Source: SMYC01 sp963578475 (GTDB lineage: Bacteria > Acidobacteriota > Vicinamibacteria > Marinacidobacterales > SMYC01). From it: a stretch of DNA of 64,000 bases. Position 1 is the stretch's first letter. Each line of letters starts with the position of its first letter. Positions 8,377 through 16,741 of the stretch are shown here, piece after piece. The position numbers were made by a program, and so were the translations under genes. A model generated the notes under the pieces. That model ran no database searches. It worked only from the letters and a program-made list of their open reading frames with translations, and had not been told where the DNA came from. Location of the stretch: NCBI GenBank assembly GCA_963578475.1, contig CAUZCL010000002.1:1-64000 (forward strand), in the 5' to 3' direction.

Positions 8377-9567
8377 TTAACCGTCTTTGAGCAGATATTT
8401 GGCGATCGTTTGGAGCTGCATGTTGGACGTTCCCTCGTAAATCGTGCCGATCTTGGCGTCGCGCCAGAATTTCTCGACAGGGAAGTCCTTGCTGTAGCCA
8501 TAGCCGCCATAATGCTCGATGGCCTGCGACGTCACCCGTTCTGCGACTTGCGATGAATAGAGCTTGGCCATCGCCGCCTGGACGAGGTAGGGCTTTTTGG
8601 CGTCGCGCAACCGAGACGCGTTATAGACGAGGAGCCGGGCCGCTTCGAGCTCGGTCGCGCATTGGGCATGCTGGAACTGAACGCCTTGAAACTCCGCGAC
8701 CGGTTTCCCGAACGCTTTGCGCTCCTTCGTATAGGCCATCGCGTGCTCGAGCGCTCCCGAAGCAATCCCGATCATCTGAGCTCCGATCCCGATGCGCCCT
8801 TCGTTCAGCGTTTCGATAGCGATCTGGTAGCCCTTACCGATTTCACCGAGCACTTTCGACTTGGGGACGATGCAGTTTTCTAGCACGAGCTCTGTGGTGC
8901 TCGACGCGCGGATGCCGAGCTTGTCTTCCTTTTTGCCGACGGTGAAGCCCTCGAAGTCGCGCTCGACGAGAAAGGCCGTGATGCCCTTGTAGCCGGCGCC
9001 TGGGTCTACGGTCGCAAAGACGATGAACAGTCCTGCCTCCGCCCCATTCGTGATCCAGAGCTTCGTGCCGGTCAGACGGTACGCATCACCATCTTCGTCC
9101 TCGCTGGCACGGCAGGCGAGCGCGAAGGCGTCGCTTCCGGATTCGGGCTCCGAGAGAGCGTAGGCGCCGACGGTGTTCTGGGCGAGGCGAGGCAAGTAGT
9201 GTTTTTTCTGCTCGTCATTGCCAAAGCGCATGACGGCGTTGTTGACGAGCGTGTTTTGGACATCGAGACAAACCCCGAGCGAGGCGTCGACGCGGGACAC
9301 TTCCTCGACGGCGAGCGCGGCCATGAAAAAACTTGCGCCCGAGCCGTCGTAGCTTTCGGGGATCTCGATACCCATCAGGCCGAGCTCGAAGAACTTCGGC
9401 AGAAGGGCCGGATCGATCTTGGCGTCCTGGTCCATCTTACGGACGAGCGGGCGGATCTCTTTTTCGGCGAACTCACGCACCATGCTTCGAAAGAGCTCTT
9501 CCTCTTCCGAAAGTTCAGTGAGAGCGGATGTTTTTTCGGGCAGCGGGGTTTCGACGTCGGTGCTCAT
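8377..9567 (-). CDS. Acyl-CoA dehydrogenase
   Basis: A 396-residue FAD enzyme, the usual size for short/branched-chain acyl-CoA dehydrogenases. The flavin/substrate motif YALSEPESGSDAFAL is present. The catalytic Glu is probably Glu378 in TIYEGTSNMQLQ near the C-terminus, the position used by short-chain and glutaryl-type enzymes. It introduces the alpha-beta double bond in beta-oxidation or branched-chain amino acid breakdown and passes electrons to ETF. It begins 7 bases after the stop of the fused E1 gene, so the two are very likely co-transcribed and act in sequence on branched-chain acyl-CoAs. Confidence 0.93.
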   Translation of the reverse strand: MSTDVETPLPEKTSALTELSEEEELFRSMVREFAEKEIRPLVRKMDQDAKIDPALLPKFFELGLMGIEIPESYDGSGASFFMAALAVEEVSRVDASLGVCLDVQNTLVNNAVMRFGNDEQKKHYLPRLAQNTVGAYALSEPESGSDAFALACRASEDEDGDAYRLTGTKLWITNGAEAGLFIVFATVDPGAGYKGITAFLVERDFEGFTVGKKEDKLGIRASSTTELVLENCIVPKSKVLGEIGKGYQIAIETLNEGRIGIGAQMIGIASGALEHAMAYTKERKAFGKPVAEFQGVQFQHAQCATELEAARLLVYNASRLRDAKKPYLVQAAMAKLYSSQVAERVTSQAIEHYGGYGYSKDFPVEKFWRDAKIGTIYEGTSNMQLQTIAKYLLKDG

Positions 9568-9574
9568 ATCTCCG

Positions 9575-11713
9575 TTAGAAGCGCGCGAGCTTGATCAACG
9601 CGGTGTAGATGTCTTCGGGTTGCGGGAGGATTTCGTCCTCGAGGTCGGGGTTATAGGCGACCCAGCAATCCTTCGCGGCCACGCGCCGGACGGGCGCGTC
9701 GAGCTCGTCGAAGAGCTCCTCTGAGATACGGGCCGCGATCTCGGCGCCGTAGCCGAACGTCCGCCCATCCTCGTAGGCGACGATGACGCGGCTCGTTTTT
9801 GTCACTGAAGTCGCAATCGCATCCCAGTCATAGGGCGACAGGCTGCGCAAATCGATGATCTCGACGGAGACGCCTTCCGCGTGCGCTTTTTGTGCGGCGA
9901 TCTGTGCGCGTCTCACGAGCGCCCCGAAGGTCACGATGGTGAGATCCTTACCTTCGAGCACGGTGCGCGCCTTGCCGAACGGGACCATGTATTCCGGGCC
10001 GGGATAGCGGCCCTTGTTGTGGTTTTGGCGATATAGGTGCTTGTGCTCGAGGAAAATAACCGGGTCGTCGCAGCGGATCGCGGTGCGAAGGAGGCCGTTC
10101 GCATCGAGGGCGTTCGAAGGCATCACGACGCGGAGCCCCGGAATATGGGCGAACAAGACCTCGCCGGATTGCGAATGATAGAGAGAGCCGCCGGTCAGAT
10201 AGCCGCCGATGGGGACGCGAATGACGAGCGGGCAACTGAAAGCGCCGCCGGAGCGCCACCGAAACGGCGCGATCTCATTGCGGATCTGCATATAGGCGGG
10301 CCAGATATAGTCGAAGAACTGGATCTCGACGACGGGCTTCAAGCCGCAGATGGCGGCCCCGGCGGCCATGCCGGCGATACTCGCTTCCGCTAGCGGGCTG
10401 TTCCACACGCGGTCGCCGCCGAACTCGCGCTGCAGGCCTAAGGTGACTTTGAAGACCCCGCCTTTGCCTTTGACCTCGTCGAGATTACCTTCGCGGCTCG
10501 CATCGGCAACGTCCTGGCCGAAAATAATGACGCGCGGATCGCGCGCCATCTCGTCCCGCAAACAGGCGTGAAGGAGGTCCACTACGGTGCCGTCCTTGCC
10601 GGAGAAGCTCGGCTCGGTGGAAAAAGCGCTCGAGCCCGGGTCGACGGTCTCGCTGTAGCGATGCCTGCTCCAGCTATCTTTCGTGGGCCATCGCATCGTG
10701 AGCGCTTGGTCTGCGGCTTCGGCCACTTCGTAGTGCACGCTCTTTTCGAGAGTCTCGAGCTCTTCATTCGTCGCGAGATTCTCCGCGATGAGAAAGTCTG
10801 TCATGCGGACGAGAGGGTCGCGCTTCGCTTCGTCGTCGCGCTCTTTTTTGGTCTTGTACAGCCGCTCGTCATCCGAAAGCGAGTGCGAATAAGGGCGCAC
10901 TACATGGGCGTGTGCGAGCGCTGGTCCGTGGCCCTCGCGAAGATAGGTGATCGCGTCTTGGAGCCGGCCATAGCTATCGATGAAGCTCGTGCCGTCGAAC
11001 TCGGTTACGAACAGTCCGGGATAGTTACCGACGAGTCTCGAAATGTTCCCGCCCGCCGTTTGCGCTTCGACGGGTGTCGAGATCGCATAGCTGTTATCTT
11101 CGATGAGGAATAGCACGGGAACTTTCTGGAGGCACGCGCTGTTCAGCGCTTCCCAGAACTCGCCTTCACTCGTCGAGCCGTCGCCCCCGGACACGTAGAC
11201 GATTTCACGTGGCTCGTTCGTCTCCGAAGAAGCACCTTTGCTCGCGTAGCGGCCGGCGACCGCGGCGCCAACGGCGTGGAGAAACTGCGTTGCCACGCAG
11301 CTCGACTGGCTCACGATGTTGAGCTTTGGATCGCTCCAATGGGATGGCATCTGGCGGCCGGCCGAGGCCGGATCGTCCGCCGCGGCGGTCGATGCTAGAA
11401 ATTGCTCGAAAGGTGTCACGCCCGTCGCAAGACAGAGGGCGCGATCGCGGTAGTAAGGGAAGTACCAATCTTTGCCGGGCCGGAGATGCATGGCTGCGGC
11501 CACGAGCACAGCTTCATGACCAGCACCGTTGATCTGAAAAAAGATTTTGTTTTGGCGTTTGAGCTGAATTTCCCGATCGTCGACTTTTCGGGAGAGAAGC
11601 ATCCATCGATAAGCGGCGATGAGCTCGTCGCGGGTGAGGCCGTAATAGCGGTCGTACACTTCTGTTTCAGGGTTGAGTACGGGTTCCGCTCTTGGCTTCG
11701 CTCCGCTCTCCAT
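9575..11713 (-). CDS. Fused alpha/beta E1 subunit of a 2-oxoacid (branched-chain) dehydrogenase
   Basis: At 712 residues this protein joins the two E1 subunits that are separate in many bacteria. The alpha half (about 1-345) carries the thiamine-diphosphate motif starting GDGSTSEGEFWEALNSA and ending in EDNSYAIS. The beta half (about 375-712) carries GQDVADASREGN, FNSPLAEASIAG-like VWNSPLAEASIAGMAAGAA and SGEVLFAHIPGLRVVMPSNA. It decarboxylates branched-chain or related 2-oxoacids and loads the acyl group on an E2 lipoyl domain; no E2 or E3 lies in the window. Start ATG 11713 is chosen for the GGAGG site 7 bases upstream; the open frame extends to 11785 without support. The acyl-CoA dehydrogenase follows directly. 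Confidence 0.92.
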   Translation of the reverse strand: MESGAKPRAEPVLNPETEVYDRYYGLTRDELIAAYRWMLLSRKVDDREIQLKRQNKIFFQINGAGHEAVLVAAAMHLRPGKDWYFPYYRDRALCLATGVTPFEQFLASTAAADDPASAGRQMPSHWSDPKLNIVSQSSCVATQFLHAVGAAVAGRYASKGASSETNEPREIVYVSGGDGSTSEGEFWEALNSACLQKVPVLFLIEDNSYAISTPVEAQTAGGNISRLVGNYPGLFVTEFDGTSFIDSYGRLQDAITYLREGHGPALAHAHVVRPYSHSLSDDERLYKTKKERDDEAKRDPLVRMTDFLIAENLATNEELETLEKSVHYEVAEAADQALTMRWPTKDSWSRHRYSETVDPGSSAFSTEPSFSGKDGTVVDLLHACLRDEMARDPRVIIFGQDVADASREGNLDEVKGKGGVFKVTLGLQREFGGDRVWNSPLAEASIAGMAAGAAICGLKPVVEIQFFDYIWPAYMQIRNEIAPFRWRSGGAFSCPLVIRVPIGGYLTGGSLYHSQSGEVLFAHIPGLRVVMPSNALDANGLLRTAIRCDDPVIFLEHKHLYRQNHNKGRYPGPEYMVPFGKARTVLEGKDLTIVTFGALVRRAQIAAQKAHAEGVSVEIIDLRSLSPYDWDAIATSVTKTSRVIVAYEDGRTFGYGAEIAARISEELFDELDAPVRRVAAKDCWVAYNPDLEDEILPQPEDIYTALIKLARF

Positions 11714-11784
11714 GCAAACCTCCGTCGACTTGAACTTGAAAAAAACGCTTCGATGTTGTAAGACCCCGTAGGCTAATCGGAACA

Positions 11785-11790
11785 ATTATA
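11785..11790 (-). promoter_or_regulatory. Candidate -10 element for the E1/acyl-CoA dehydrogenase operon
   Basis: Read on the minus strand, the sequence contains a perfect TATAAT about 70 bases upstream of the E1 start codon. The -35 region is weak: GTGACG is the nearest match but at a long spacing of 19. The call rests mainly on the -10 box and position. Confidence 0.4.
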
Positions 11791-11865
11791 TATGAGAAGT
11801 CGCGATAGACGTCACCGTGCGGCTTACCACCCGGTCAGCAAGTTGTAAGAGCGGTAAAGTGTGAT

Positions 11866-13080
11866 TCAGGCTGTCAGGTCGTGCCTGGTGAGGCCGCGAA
11901 ACTCCAATACGCGCTCGATAACCTCGTCAACTTTGACGTCGGGCGTCGAGGCGCCGGCGGTAACACCGATCTTGAGAGCGCCCTCGGGAAGCCAATCGGT
12001 CGCATCTGCTTCGTTCTGCTCGTGAAGGGGTTTGTGGCGGATGAGAACGGGGGACACCATGGAATGAGAATCTGCGATGTGGAAGGTCGGGAACTGATCC
12101 CAACAAATTTCGGCAAGATGCACCGTGTTGCTGCTGTTGTAGCCCCCAATGACGAGCATCAGGTCGACGCCTTCTTCGCAGAGCTCGAGGACGGCATCTT
12201 GGCGCTCCTGCGTCGCGCTACAAATGGTGTCGAAAGAACGAAAGCGCGCTCCGATCTCGCTCTCGCCGAAGCGGCGCACGATGGCCTGCCGGAATAGCGC
12301 CGCGATCTCGAGGGACTCGCTGCTCAGCATGGTCGTTTGGTTCGCGAGGCCGATATGGGTCAGGTGGCTGTCGGGTTCGAAACCGGGAGAGACGGCATCC
12401 GAGAAAAACTCCACGAAGGGCGTCTTGTCGCGAGAGGTCTCGATGTAGTCGCAAACCATTGCGCTCTCGTTCAAGTCACGGACGACGATATAGTGCCCAT
12501 TCCTTTTGGTTGCGCGTGAGGCGGTGGCTTTGGTCTCTTCGTGTCCGGATTTGCCGTGAACCACGGATGTGAAGCCGTCCCGCGCATAATGATCGACGTT
12601 TTTCCACACGTTCATCACCGAGCCGCAAGTCGTGTCGACGAGGATTATGCCCTTTTTCCGTAGAATCTCGAGCTCGCCGGTGCTCACGCCAAAAGCGGGA
12701 AGGAGCACAACGTCGTCGGTGGTGACGGAGGCGAATTTCTCGTCGGTTCCATAGGGACCATCGAGAAAGGTGATTCCCATTTCCGCTAACCGCCCATTGA
12801 CGTATGGGTTGTGGATGATCTCGCCCGTAATGAAGATTCTCTTGCTGGGAAACCGCGCGCGCGCTTCATAGGCGTACTCTACCGCGCGATCGACGCCGTA
12901 ACAGAAGCCCAGCTCCGAGGCGATCCGGAAAGTCAGGTCCCCCGCGACGAGCTTGAAATTACGCTCGCGGGCGAAGTCCACGATGAGGCCCGCATAGTCT
13001 TTTCTCAAAGGCTCTTGGACTTCCGCGCGGAGGCCGAGACCCTTCCGATACAGCCGTGATTCGGTACCTGCGATGGCCAT
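11866..13080 (-). CDS. ispH: 4-hydroxy-3-methylbut-2-enyl diphosphate reductase, long form
   Basis: IspH performs the last step of the MEP isoprenoid pathway, reducing HMBPP to IPP and DMAPP with a [4Fe-4S] cluster. The three cluster cysteines are visible in ELGFCYGVDRAVEY, DTTCGSVMNVWKN and FDTICSATQERQD. At 404 residues from ATG 13080 it is about 90 residues longer than the E. coli form and matches the long type known from cyanobacteria, plastids and some other phyla. The open frame continues upstream to 13704 through sequence on the opposite side of the ferredoxin gene, which is not coding in this frame. No strong ribosome site is seen at 13080. It is divergent from the ferredoxin gene. 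Confidence 0.92.
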   Translation of the reverse strand: MAIAGTESRLYRKGLGLRAEVQEPLRKDYAGLIVDFARERNFKLVAGDLTFRIASELGFCYGVDRAVEYAYEARARFPSKRIFITGEIIHNPYVNGRLAEMGITFLDGPYGTDEKFASVTTDDVVLLPAFGVSTGELEILRKKGIILVDTTCGSVMNVWKNVDHYARDGFTSVVHGKSGHEETKATASRATKRNGHYIVVRDLNESAMVCDYIETSRDKTPFVEFFSDAVSPGFEPDSHLTHIGLANQTTMLSSESLEIAALFRQAIVRRFGESEIGARFRSFDTICSATQERQDAVLELCEEGVDLMLVIGGYNSSNTVHLAEICWDQFPTFHIADSHSMVSPVLIRHKPLHEQNEADATDWLPEGALKIGVTAGASTPDVKVDEVIERVLEFRGLTRHDLTA

Positions 13081-13148
13081 TTCAACCAAGTATAGGTGTT
13101 TCCTCAGTCCGTAGCCACTAGATCTGGTGTTTTGTCTGCCGGGTTCGA

Positions 13149-13154
13149 TATAAT
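13149..13154 (+). promoter_or_regulatory. Candidate -10 element upstream of the ferredoxin gene
   Basis: A perfect TATAAT lies 25 bases before the chosen ferredoxin ATG. The matching -35 region (around 13126-13131) is poor. The intergenic space between ispH and this gene is only about 100 bases, so one region serves both directions. Confidence 0.4.
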
Positions 13155-13179
13155 TGCATGTGAGGGAGGACACCAGCGG

Positions 13180-13527
13180 ATGCAGGATAAATTGATCACG
13201 GGGCCAAGGAAGAAACAACCCAAGATGTTGGCGTTCGTCGACAAAGGGAAGTGCTTCGGCCGTGGATGCGAAATGTGCATCCATGTCTGCCCGGTTGAAG
13301 ATTGTATCTATCTCGTCCCCGATCCCGAGCCTAGCGCCATGGGCGAAGTCTGCGAAGTCAACATGGACACTTGCATCGGATGCCAGCTCTGCGCGAAGTT
13401 CTGCCCGCCCGATTACGATGCGATCCACATGTTCAAGCACGACGAAGGCCTTCGTCTCGGCGAGGAGGAAGAACGCAGCTTCAGCTACCGCGTGTACAAC
13501 AAGAAAAAAGGTGGCGCCCTCGCCTAG
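13180..13527 (+). CDS. Two-cluster ferredoxin (4Fe-4S)
   Basis: A 115-residue electron carrier. The first cluster motif is C-x4-C-x2-C-x3-CP (CFGRGCEMCIHVCP) and the second is CIGCQLCAKFCPP. The first motif has two extra residues after its first Cys. Start ATG 13180 is chosen because GGAGG lies about 12 bases upstream; an upstream in-frame ATG at 13096 would overlap the promoter region. The C-terminus is basic (NKKKGGALA). It is divergently transcribed from ispH, whose enzyme needs an external one-electron donor, so it is a candidate IspH partner; this is inference from position. Confidence 0.85.
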   Translation: MQDKLITGPRKKQPKMLAFVDKGKCFGRGCEMCIHVCPVEDCIYLVPDPEPSAMGEVCEVNMDTCIGCQLCAKFCPPDYDAIHMFKHDEGLRLGEEEERSFSYRVYNKKKGGALA

Positions 13528-13550
13528 CCTTCTTTTTTTGACGGGCGGAG

Positions 13551-13778
13551 CCAGATCAGTATCAAGGAAAGCGTAACGCAAAGGCGCCAAGCCGCAAAGG
13601 CGCAAAGAAAAGACAAAGAAAAAGAAGTGAGAGGAAACGCTCTTCTCTCCAAATTTTGGCCCTTTTACCGTGGCTGAAAATCCTCGGTTTGATCGGATTA
13701 GCATCTTCTTTTATCTTCTTGTTTTTCCTGTGCGGCTTGGCGCCTTAGCGTTAAGCTTTTCGTAATATTGATCTAGCA
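13551..13778. repeat. Imperfect inverted-repeat intergenic element (CGCAAAGGCGCCAAG type)
   Basis: The 320-base gap between the ferredoxin gene and uvrB contains no gene. Its left arm (about 13551-13620) and the reverse complement of its right arm (about 13715-13778) share a series of words: AGATCA, AAAGC, TAACGC, AAGGCGCCAAGCCGCA, then A-rich AGAAAA/AAGAAG stretches. The arms flank roughly 100 bases of unrelated centre. Elements of this word composition recur in other gaps of the window (28951, 34840, fragments at 25789 and 33780). No open frame supports a transposase. Confidence 0.7.
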
Positions 13779-13849
13779 CTGGCCTCTATTTGACGCGTTT
13801 CTACGGACGTGCTGAGTTATGGATTCGTAGGTACTTATAAGCACTTTTC

Positions 13850-15892
13850 ATGGCTACCCATCCGTCGCCGGCAAGGCGCTCCGGTGAGTTCCGGGTCACT
13901 TCGAGCTTCGAGCTTGAAGGGGATCAGCCCAGAGCGCTCGAAGAGCTGACGCGCGGACTCGAGGAGGGGGGGAAGGACCAGGTCCTCCTCGGAGTGACCG
14001 GTTCGGGCAAGACCTTCACGGTGGCCAAGCTCATCGAAGCGGTCAACCGTCCCGCTCTCGTCATCGCGCACAACAAGACTCTCGCGGCGCAGCTCTATCA
14101 GGAGTTCAAGGAGTTTTTCCCCGATAACGCCGTCGAGTACTTCGTGAGCTACTACGATTACTATCAGCCTGAAGCCTATATGCCCGCGAGCGATACTTTT
14201 ATCGAGAAGGAAGCCACCATCAATGACGAGATAGACCGCATGCGGCTCTCCGCGACGCGTTCTCTTTTCGAGCGCGAAGACGTGCTCATCGTGGCGAGTG
14301 TTTCTTGCATCTACGGTCTCGGCTCGCCGGAGGCTTATTACGGCATGCTCCTGAACGTGGAGCAGGGCGCCGAGATCGATCGTGCGGCGGTGCTGCGCAA
14401 GCTTGTCGAGATCCAATATGAGCGCAACGATTACGACTTGAGCCGCGGCACCTTTCGGGTGCGCGGCGACGTCATCGAGATCATCCCTGGCTATGACGAT
14501 CTCGGTGTTCGACTCGAGCTTTTTGGTGACGAAGTGGAGTCGATTGCGCAATTCGACCCTCTTACGGGAAAAACGCTGCGGCAGATGAAGCGGGTCACGA
14601 TTTTTCCAAAAACCCATTACGTCGCGTCTCGAGAGCGAACGGTTCGCGCCATAGAGACGATCCGTGAGGAGCTCGATTGGTTTCACCGCAAGTTGCACGA
14701 TGAAGGGAAGCTTCTCGAAGCGCAGCGTCTCCAGCAAAGGACGCTGTTCGATCTCGAGATGTTGCAAGAGGTCGGCTATTGTCACGGTATCGAGAACTAC
14801 TCACGCCATTTCACCGGGCTGAAGCCGGGCCAGCCGCCGCCGTCGCTAATGGACTATTTGTCGAAAGATACGATCCTCATCATCGACGAGTCCCATCAAA
14901 CGGTGCCTCAGGTTCGCGGGATGTATCACGGCGATCGCGCCCGAAAAGAGACCCTCGTGGAATACGGGTTTCGGATGCCGTCGGCGCTCGACAACCGTCC
15001 TCTGAACTTCGAGGAGTTCGAGTCGCGGATGAGGCAAACGGTCTACGTGTCAGCCACCCCTGGTCCCTACGAGCTCGAGCGCAGCGGTGGCGTTGTGGTC
15101 GAGCAGATCATTCGACCCACTGGGCTCATGGATCCCAAGATCGACGTGCGTCCTGTGGCTGGCCAAGTCGATGACCTTCTCGACGAGATTCGAAAGCGCG
15201 TTGACAAGAGCGAGCGTGTTCTCGTGACGACGCTGACGAAACGGATGGCCGAGGATTTGACCGAGTATTATACGGAGCTCGGGGTACGGTGTCGCTATCT
15301 GCACTCCGATATCGACACGCTCGAGCGGATGAACATTCTTCGAGATTTACGGCTTGGAGTGTTCGACGTTCTAATCGGTATCAACTTGTTACGCGAGGGG
15401 CTCGACTTGCCCGAAGTCTCCCTCGTCGCGATTCTCGACGCCGACAAAGAGGGCTTTTTGCGCTCGGCGGGCTCGCTCATCCAGACCATTGGCCGCGCCT
15501 CGCGTCACCTGAGCGGCATGGCGCTTCTCTATGCTGACAAAGAAACTGATTCGATGAAGCGCGCCATCGGTGAGACCGGACGTCGGCGGCAATTGCAAAA
15601 GAATTACAACGAGGAGCACGGCATCACGCCCGAGTCGATTGTAAAATCCATCCGCGGCGTGATCCGCGAAAGTGAGGAAGACGAGGAACGGTCCGCTAGC
15701 GGCCGTGTCGCGGAAGACGATTTGCTTTTTAGCAGCCCGCAAGAGATTCGTCGCGAGATCGAGCAGCGGACACGAAAGATGAAGCAGGCGGCCAAAGATC
15801 TCGACTTCGAACGAGCCGCGGAGCATCGGGATCGGATTCGCGAGCTGAAACAGATAGAGCTGTTCGACCGAACCCGCGGAGACCGTCGCTAG
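13850..15892 (+). CDS. uvrB: Excinuclease ABC subunit B
   Basis: A 680-residue UvrB, full length. It carries the Walker A GVTGSGKTFT, the beta-hairpin region with SYYDYYQPEAYMP that clamps DNA, the DEAH-like IIDESHQTVPQ, motif VI (QTIGRASRH), and a C-terminal UVR domain (about 632-668) that contacts UvrC. In nucleotide excision repair it receives damaged DNA from UvrA and loads UvrC. Start ATG 13850 has no strong ribosome site, but the N-terminus fits the family (FELEGDQPRALEEL). The gene stands alone after a repeat-filled gap; its stop codon lies at the edge of a long hairpin. Confidence 0.97.
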   Translation: MATHPSPARRSGEFRVTSSFELEGDQPRALEELTRGLEEGGKDQVLLGVTGSGKTFTVAKLIEAVNRPALVIAHNKTLAAQLYQEFKEFFPDNAVEYFVSYYDYYQPEAYMPASDTFIEKEATINDEIDRMRLSATRSLFEREDVLIVASVSCIYGLGSPEAYYGMLLNVEQGAEIDRAAVLRKLVEIQYERNDYDLSRGTFRVRGDVIEIIPGYDDLGVRLELFGDEVESIAQFDPLTGKTLRQMKRVTIFPKTHYVASRERTVRAIETIREELDWFHRKLHDEGKLLEAQRLQQRTLFDLEMLQEVGYCHGIENYSRHFTGLKPGQPPPSLMDYLSKDTILIIDESHQTVPQVRGMYHGDRARKETLVEYGFRMPSALDNRPLNFEEFESRMRQTVYVSATPGPYELERSGGVVVEQIIRPTGLMDPKIDVRPVAGQVDDLLDEIRKRVDKSERVLVTTLTKRMAEDLTEYYTELGVRCRYLHSDIDTLERMNILRDLRLGVFDVLIGINLLREGLDLPEVSLVAILDADKEGFLRSAGSLIQTIGRASRHLSGMALLYADKETDSMKRAIGETGRRRQLQKNYNEEHGITPESIVKSIRGVIRESEEDEERSASGRVAEDDLLFSSPQEIRREIEQRTRKMKQAAKDLDFERAAEHRDRIRELKQIELFDRTRGDRR

Positions 15893-15966
15893 TGGGCTGT
15901 AACAGATATTTGCTGCGCAAAAGGACCCACGATTTTGGTAGCGAATATCTGTTACAGTCCGCTAGT
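15888..15966. repeat. Long hairpin / MITE-like inverted repeat between uvrB and mlaE
   Basis: The left arm begins at the uvrB stop codon (CTAGTGGGCTGTAACAGATA continuing TTTGCTGC). The right arm, reverse complemented, reads CTAGCGGACTGTAACAGATA continuing TTCGCTAC. Nearly every difference between the arms is one that keeps a G-U pair in RNA of this strand. The result is a stem of about 28 pairs with a loop of about 20 bases. The hairpin covers the region just before the mlaE start and could act as a terminator, attenuator or small non-autonomous mobile element. Confidence 0.8.
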
Positions 15967-16741
15967 GTTGGGCGTGACGGGCAACTGGGTCAAAGAGCGG
16001 CTCGCGGCTCTCCAGGCGTTCTCGAAGCTGTCGTTCGACGCTTTCGCGAGTCTCTTTTCGAAACCACGATATTGGCGTGAGACGCTCGAGCAGATGGACT
16101 CGATCGGCGTAGGCTCGCTGACGATCGTGACCTTGACCGGACTGTTCACCGGCATGGTGCTGACAGTGCAAAGCTCGGCTACGCTCGATGCGTTTGGCGC
16201 GCGTCCTTATGTTGGGCGGATGGTGTCACTTTCGATGCTTCGTGAGCTGGGGCCGGTGCTCACGGCACTGATGGTGAGCGGCCGCGTCGGCTCTGGAATG
16301 GCGGCGGAGCTCGGCTCTATGGTCGTCACACAACAAATCGACGCCTTGCGCTCGCTTGGTACGGATCCCATCCGAAAGCTCGTCGCGCCGCGCATGATCG
16401 CCGGCATCATCATGCTGCCGGTGCTAACCGTTTTGAGCAATGCTGTCGGTATGGTTGGCGGCTTTCTCGTCGCCAGGTTCACCCTGCGACTCGCACCGAG
16501 CCTTTACTGGCATTCGGCGCTCGATGCGATCAAGCTGCACGATTTATTCATGGGGCTCGTGAAACCTCTTGTCTTTGGCTATATCATCGTCGCGGTCGGT
16601 TGTTATCAAGGGCTCACGACCACGGGTGGAACGCGCGGCGTGGGCGAGTCGACGACCCAATCGGTCGTCGTCGCTTCCGTGTTGATTCTGTCCACCGACT
16701 ACTTCTTGAATCTCTTGATTCTCAGATTCGTGTATCCCTGA
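15965..16741 (+). CDS. mlaE: MlaE-family lipid ABC transporter permease
   Basis: A membrane protein of about 258 residues with five or so hydrophobic segments, of the MlaE/YrbE/Ttg2B family. Recognisable parts are GLFTGMVLTVQSSATLDAFG, LRELGPVLTALMVSGRVGSG and AELGSMVVTQQIDALRSLGTD, the core signature. It forms the inner-membrane channel that moves phospholipids between inner and outer membranes with MlaF and MlaD. Start choice is uncertain: GTG 15965 lies just outside the hairpin and fits family length; an in-frame TTG at 15935 would lie inside the loop. The stop overlaps the mlaF ATG by one base (TGATG). Confidence 0.9.
   Translation: MLGVTGNWVKERLAALQAFSKLSFDAFASLFSKPRYWRETLEQMDSIGVGSLTIVTLTGLFTGMVLTVQSSATLDAFGARPYVGRMVSLSMLRELGPVLTALMVSGRVGSGMAAELGSMVVTQQIDALRSLGTDPIRKLVAPRMIAGIIMLPVLTVLSNAVGMVGGFLVARFTLRLAPSLYWHSALDAIKLHDLFMGLVKPLVFGYIIVAVGCYQGLTTTGGTRGVGESTTQSVVVASVLILSTDYFLNLLILRFVYP

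Noticed and set aside
13081..13704. N-terminal extension of IspH through the ferredoxin region
   Set aside because: Those 208 residues are antisense to the ferredoxin gene and a repeat element, and match nothing in IspH.
13528..13849. Insertion sequence in the ferredoxin-uvrB gap
   Set aside because: Inverted arms are present, but there is no transposase frame and no clear target duplication.
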